NCBI GenBank assembly: GCA_013152795.1
Contig: JAADFS010000323.1
Location: forward strand, 1 to 14,790
DNA length: 14,790 nucleotides
Direction of reading: 5' to 3'
DNA from: Deferribacteres bacterium
Lineage (GTDB): Bacteria > Nitrospirota > Thermodesulfovibrionia > UBA6902
The notes beneath the pieces are model-generated. The model was not told the origin of the DNA. It saw only the letters and a program-made list of their open reading frames with translations, and made no database searches. The translations under genes and the position numbers were made by a program. This document shows, piece by piece, positions 11,878-14,790 of this stretch (positions are counted from its first letter, which is position 1; each line of letters begins with the position of its first letter).

Positions 11878-13581
11878 ATGCTGCGCGAACTGCACATTAG
11901 AAATTTCTCCATAATTGATGATGCAACCATTGAGTTCGGCGAAGGGTTTAATGTCCTGACAGGCGAGACCGGCGCCGGAAAGTCCATCATAATACATGCC
12001 CTCAGCCTCGCCCTCGGGGAAAGGGCGACGGGCGATTTTATCAGGAGCGGTGAAAAAGAGGCGGTTGTGGAGGCCTTTTTTGACACCGCGCCGGAATCAC
12101 TGAGCCCGCCGGCGCTTCAGTTCCTCCGGGATAATGCCATTGATTTCGAGGACGGCCTCATCCTCAGGAGGGTCATAACGGCCCAGGGCAGGAGCAGGGC
12201 GTATATAAACGGCTCAATGGTGAATCTGCAGACACTTTCGGATATCAGCAGAAATATCATAGATGTGCACGGCCAGTACGAGCACCAGTCCCTGCTGTCG
12301 CCGGAGAGCCAGTTGGAACTGCTGGATGCTTACGGGGGGCATGCGGCCCTCAGGGAGGAGACGGGCGCTGTTTTTGAGAAGCTCTGCACATTGAAACAGC
12401 GGATAGCGGACCTCCTCCGGGAAGACAGGGACAGAGCCCGGCGCCTGGACATACTGCGCTTTCAGATTGATGAAATCGAGGCAGCGGGCCTGTCGCCCGG
12501 AGAGGACGAAGAGCTGTCCGGGGAGCTGAAGATACTGGACAGCGCAGGCCGTCTCGCCGAGCTTGCCAACGAGGCGTACGAGGCCGTTTATTCCTCTGAT
12601 TTTTCCTGTATTACAACCCTGTCAAAGGTCCTGAACGCCCTGAGGGAGATAGCCGCCATTGACGCGCGTGCAAACGAGGCATTGAAGGCAGTGGAGGATG
12701 CGCTTCCGCTGCTTGAGGAAACGGGTTATTTCCTGAGGGATTACCGGGAGAGCCTTGACTTTGATCCGCAGCGGCTGGGGCAGGTGCAGGAGAGGCTTGA
12801 GTTGATAAAGAAACTGGCCGGGAAATATGGAGACAGCATAGAGGAAATCCTCAGGTATAAAGAAAATGCCGTTGCGGAGCTTGAAGGGCTTGAGCATGCC
12901 GGCGAGACACTGGAGACCTACAGGGCCGAACTGGAGCAGCTTAAACAGGGGCTGACCGAAAAGGCGCGGCTGCTGTCGGAGAAGAGGAAAAAGAGCGCCG
13001 CAAAAATAGAAAAGGAGGTTGTGGCACGGCTCTCCGAGCTGTCCATGCCTGATACGGAGTTTTCGGTCCGGATAACACATGAAAAGGGCGAGGACACAAC
13101 AGACGGCTTCAGGGCCTCCCGCACCGGCATTGACAACATAGAGTTTCTGATCTCGCCCAACATAGGCGAAGAGCCCAGGCCGTTGTCGAAGACAGCCTCC
13201 GGTGGAGAGCTTTCAAGGGTTATGCTTGCGCTTAAGGCCATACTTGCAAAAGGTGATAAGGTGCCCGTGCTGGTCTTTGATGAAATAGATGCAGGCATAG
13301 GCGGCATGACCGCTGAGACAGTGGGGCGGAAGCTCAAGGGCCTTTCATCATATCATCAGGTGATATGCATAACCCACCTTCCCCAGATAGCGGCCTTTGC
13401 AGACAGACACCTCAAGATTCAGAAGAGGGTCAGGGGGGACAGGACAAGGGTTGAAATCAGCACGGTGGAGAAAGACGAGAGAACCGAAGAGGTGGCCCGC
13501 ATGTTAAGCGGCGGCATATCGGATGTGTCAATCAGGCATGCAGAGGAAATCCTGAAAAAGGCCCGCAGCAGTCTTAATTGA
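11878..13581 (+). CDS. recN: DNA repair protein RecN
   Basis: RecN is an SMC-like ATPase that acts early in double-strand-break repair and holds DNA ends or sister chromatids together. The product has 567 residues, full family length. The N-terminal head has LRELHIRNFSIID and Walker A GETGAGKS (29-36). A long helical stretch in the middle (about 160-370) forms the short coiled coil. The C-terminal head carries the ABC signature SGGELSR (441-447), Walker B VFDEIDAGIGG (D468, E469), and the switch region ITHLPQIAAFAD. A purine-rich AAGGGGGAAAG site precedes the ATG. The gene follows the toxin gene closely and ends in an 8-bp overlap with the convergent gene at 13574. No obvious SOS box is seen in front of it. 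Confidence 0.96.
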   Translation: MLRELHIRNFSIIDDATIEFGEGFNVLTGETGAGKSIIIHALSLALGERATGDFIRSGEKEAVVEAFFDTAPESLSPPALQFLRDNAIDFEDGLILRRVITAQGRSRAYINGSMVNLQTLSDISRNIIDVHGQYEHQSLLSPESQLELLDAYGGHAALREETGAVFEKLCTLKQRIADLLREDRDRARRLDILRFQIDEIEAAGLSPGEDEELSGELKILDSAGRLAELANEAYEAVYSSDFSCITTLSKVLNALREIAAIDARANEALKAVEDALPLLEETGYFLRDYRESLDFDPQRLGQVQERLELIKKLAGKYGDSIEEILRYKENAVAELEGLEHAGETLETYRAELEQLKQGLTEKARLLSEKRKKSAAKIEKEVVARLSELSMPDTEFSVRITHEKGEDTTDGFRASRTGIDNIEFLISPNIGEEPRPLSKTASGGELSRVMLALKAILAKGDKVPVLVFDEIDAGIGGMTAETVGRKLKGLSSYHQVICITHLPQIAAFADRHLKIQKRVRGDRTRVEISTVEKDERTEEVARMLSGGISDVSIRHAEEILKKARSSLN

Positions 13582-13906
13582 ATTCTCCGTGGCGGAGATT
13601 GTTGTAAATGGTGGATTCCCAGCCCGTTATTATTCCGTTGTCATCACACACAGGGCAGAACCAGAGTATCTGGCCGGGGTTGTCCTTGTCTATACAGGCT
13701 GCGATGTTGCCGGTGCATTTTCTCCTTCTGGGCCTGCGCCTGCACTTTATTGTAGTCATCCGGGGTTCATATTCATTATAATATGTGGCCTCCTCTATGA
13801 TCAGAGTGATATGGTTGGCCAGATTCAGGGCCGGGCCGGGCAGGTCGCCGATGTCCCCGTGTTCATTCAGAAAGTGTTGTATATTGGTTATCCAGGTGTT
13901 TCCCAT
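13574..13906 (-). CDS. Small zinc-ribbon-like protein of unknown function
   Basis: The product has 110 residues. The first half is mostly helical and contains GDIGDLPGPALNLANHITLIIEEA. The second half has five cysteines: C55 and C64 around a very basic run (RRRPRRR), C71, and a CPVC knuckle at C84/C87 after QILWF. The arrangement suggests a zinc-binding ribbon with a nucleic-acid-like basic patch. I recall no named function for the family and do not assign one. A good AAGGAG site stands in front of the ATG, and codon use looks like a real gene. Its 3' end overlaps recN tail to tail by 8 bp. Confidence 0.7.
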   Translation of the reverse strand: MGNTWITNIQHFLNEHGDIGDLPGPALNLANHITLIIEEATYYNEYEPRMTTIKCRRRPRRRKCTGNIAACIDKDNPGQILWFCPVCDDNGIITGWESTIYNNLRHGEFN

Positions 13907-14017
13907 GATGCTCCTTTGCGTAATTTATTTTCCCGCGTCCTTACGTGGGATATATTAATGCTTTCCCTGATTTTTTGCAAAATCCGGAGACCGCGCAGGC
14001 CGGCGGGGCAGAGGAGA

Positions 14018-14121
14018 GTTGCGGGTTCTGAGTTCAAAGTTCAGAGTTCGGGATGAAACGAGTCTTCCCTTCCCTTATCTTTCATTCTGCCCCCTGACAA
14101 CTGCCCCCTGCCCCCTCTGTA
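14018..14121 (+). repeat. Composite repeat element, second full copy
   Basis: GGGGCAGAGGAGA leads into five heptamers at 14018-14052 (GTTGCGG, GTTCTGA, GTTCAAA, GTTCAGA, GTTCGGG). A short spacer follows, then a pyrimidine-rich right arm (14087-14121) containing CCCTGACAACTG at 14092-14103. The same 12-mer marks the right arm of the element at 4651-4800. The order of parts is the same in both, which argues for copies of one element and against chance simple repeats. Confidence 0.6.
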
Positions 14122-14336
14122 CGGTGTATTTCTTTTCATTAAAAGTTCCTTGCCCGGCGGACATAGAATGTGATATTCTTTTTTTAACGAGGCTCTTTGA
14201 ATGCAGGTAATGCTGAAATTCAGGTAATACGTTATTTCTCATGTCCATGTCCCCCGTAATAGCAGAATAGTCGGCAAAAACGAATTGCGTATATCGTAAA
14301 CTCTATTAGACATAAAGAATAAAGGCGAGGTGAAAG
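14122..14336. other. AT-rich leader region of the MGMT-like gene
   Basis: No gene is seen. TTGCCC at 14151 and TATTCT at 14175, 18 bases apart, are a possible promoter pointing to the MGMT-like gene, with a long leader. A run of seven T follows. GC content drops here compared with the rest of the window. Confidence 0.25.
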
Positions 14337-14790
14337 ATGAGATCGAAAAAGTCATGGAAGGAGAAATTACTCGATAGTAAAGATTTGCCTAAAGTGGTAA
14401 AAATACCAGAAAAGGCAAAAAAGAAATGGGGTTCCGGAACAATAGCCATTCCTGCACCATTAGAGGTAGATGCAATTATGAAAAAGGTGCCCAGAGGAAA
14501 ACTCATCACAACCAATGAAATTAGAAATAAAGTTGCCAAAAAACACAAAGCTAATGTTGGGTGCCCTCTCACTACAGGGATTTTTTCATTGATTGCGGCA
14601 AATGCAGCCGAAGAAGAAGCAAGAGAAGGGAAGAAAAAAATAACTCCCTATTGGCGTACTTTAAAAACAGGCGGAATACTTAATGAAAAATATCCCGGTG
14701 GGATAAATAACCAGAAAAGGCTGTTGCAATCTGAAGGACACAGAGTAGTCAAAAAAGGTAAAAATTATATCGTAGAAGGATACGAGAAGA
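14337..14790 (+). CDS. MGMT-fold (alkyltransferase-like) protein, N-terminal 151 residues
   Basis: The frame opens at an ATG with a GAGGTGAAAG site and runs off the end of the window. The DNA-binding domain of O6-alkylguanine-DNA alkyltransferases is recognisable: the sequence VPRGKLITTNEIRNKVAKKH (51-70) corresponds to the VPxGxVTTYGEIA region, and the later TPYWRTLKTGGILNEKYPGG, then QKRLLQSEGH, matches the active-site loop and following helix. The active motif PCHR is replaced by PYWR (104-107), so the alkyl-accepting cysteine is absent. The only cysteine, C76, lies elsewhere. Alkyltransferase-like proteins that replace the cysteine (usually by Trp) bind alkylated DNA and recruit excision repair, and that is the nearest known analogy. 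The gene is Lys-rich and AT-rich, unlike its neighbours, which suggests transfer. Confidence 0.7.
   Translation, partial: MRSKKSWKEKLLDSKDLPKVVKIPEKAKKKWGSGTIAIPAPLEVDAIMKKVPRGKLITTNEIRNKVAKKHKANVGCPLTTGIFSLIAANAAEEEAREGKKKITPYWRTLKTGGILNEKYPGGINNQKRLLQSEGHRVVKKGKNYIVEGYEK

Noticed and set aside
14019..14210. Short plus-strand frame within the repeat element
   Set aside because: It is composed of translated repeat sequence and has no ribosome site or family resemblance.

Overview
The window is 14.8 kb of bacterial chromosome at moderately high GC. Most of it is core housekeeping sequence: DNA replication and repair, the shikimate pathway, translation, and zinc/cadmium export. Small accessory modules and dispersed intergenic repeats sit between these blocks. 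No gene fixes the taxon. The tRNA-Ser / small SRP RNA / dnaX / ebfC / recR order is widely conserved and also known from Bacillus. The gene style and the GTTCNNN heptamer repeats would suit an environmental Gram-negative lineage such as Nitrospirota or a former delta-proteobacterium, but this is a guess.

Layout. 1-1263 (+): the 3' end of a TPR protein gene, then a carbon-nitrogen hydrolase. 1287-1505 (-): ribosomal protein S21. 1753-4218 (-): a metal-resistance operon made of a CadC/SmtB-type sensor, its palindromic operator and promoter, and a CPC-type P1B ATPase. 4274-4444 (+): a lone HicB-like protein. 4446-4831: an intergenic region with a repeat element. 4832-7603 (+): tRNA-Ser(GGA), the 4.5S-type SRP RNA, dnaX, ebfC and recR. 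dnaX carries an A9 run placed where it could generate the short gamma form. 7619-10426 (-): aroC directly abutting a fused aroK-aroB gene, convergent with recR. 10496-10621: an eleven-unit heptamer repeat and a G-rich hairpin. 10814-11038 (-): a lone addiction-module antitoxin. 11245-11856 (+): a Phd/YefM-RelE/ParE toxin-antitoxin operon whose antitoxin frame is broken by a 7-bp tandem duplication while the toxin looks intact. 11878-13581 (+): recN, starting 21 bp after the toxin. 13574-13906 (-): a small zinc-ribbon-like protein of unknown function, overlapping the end of recN. 14337-14790 (+): the start of an AT-rich gene for an MGMT-fold protein that lacks the canonical PCHR active-site motif.

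Functional links. CadC probably represses itself and the exporter until metal binds. dnaX, ebfC, recR and recN are replication and recombination functions. AroKB and AroC supply three of the seven steps from DAHP to chorismate and are arranged for translational coupling. The least ordinary parts are the broken antitoxin, the A9 tract in dnaX, the altered MGMT active site, and the repeat family that recurs in at least four intergenic gaps.
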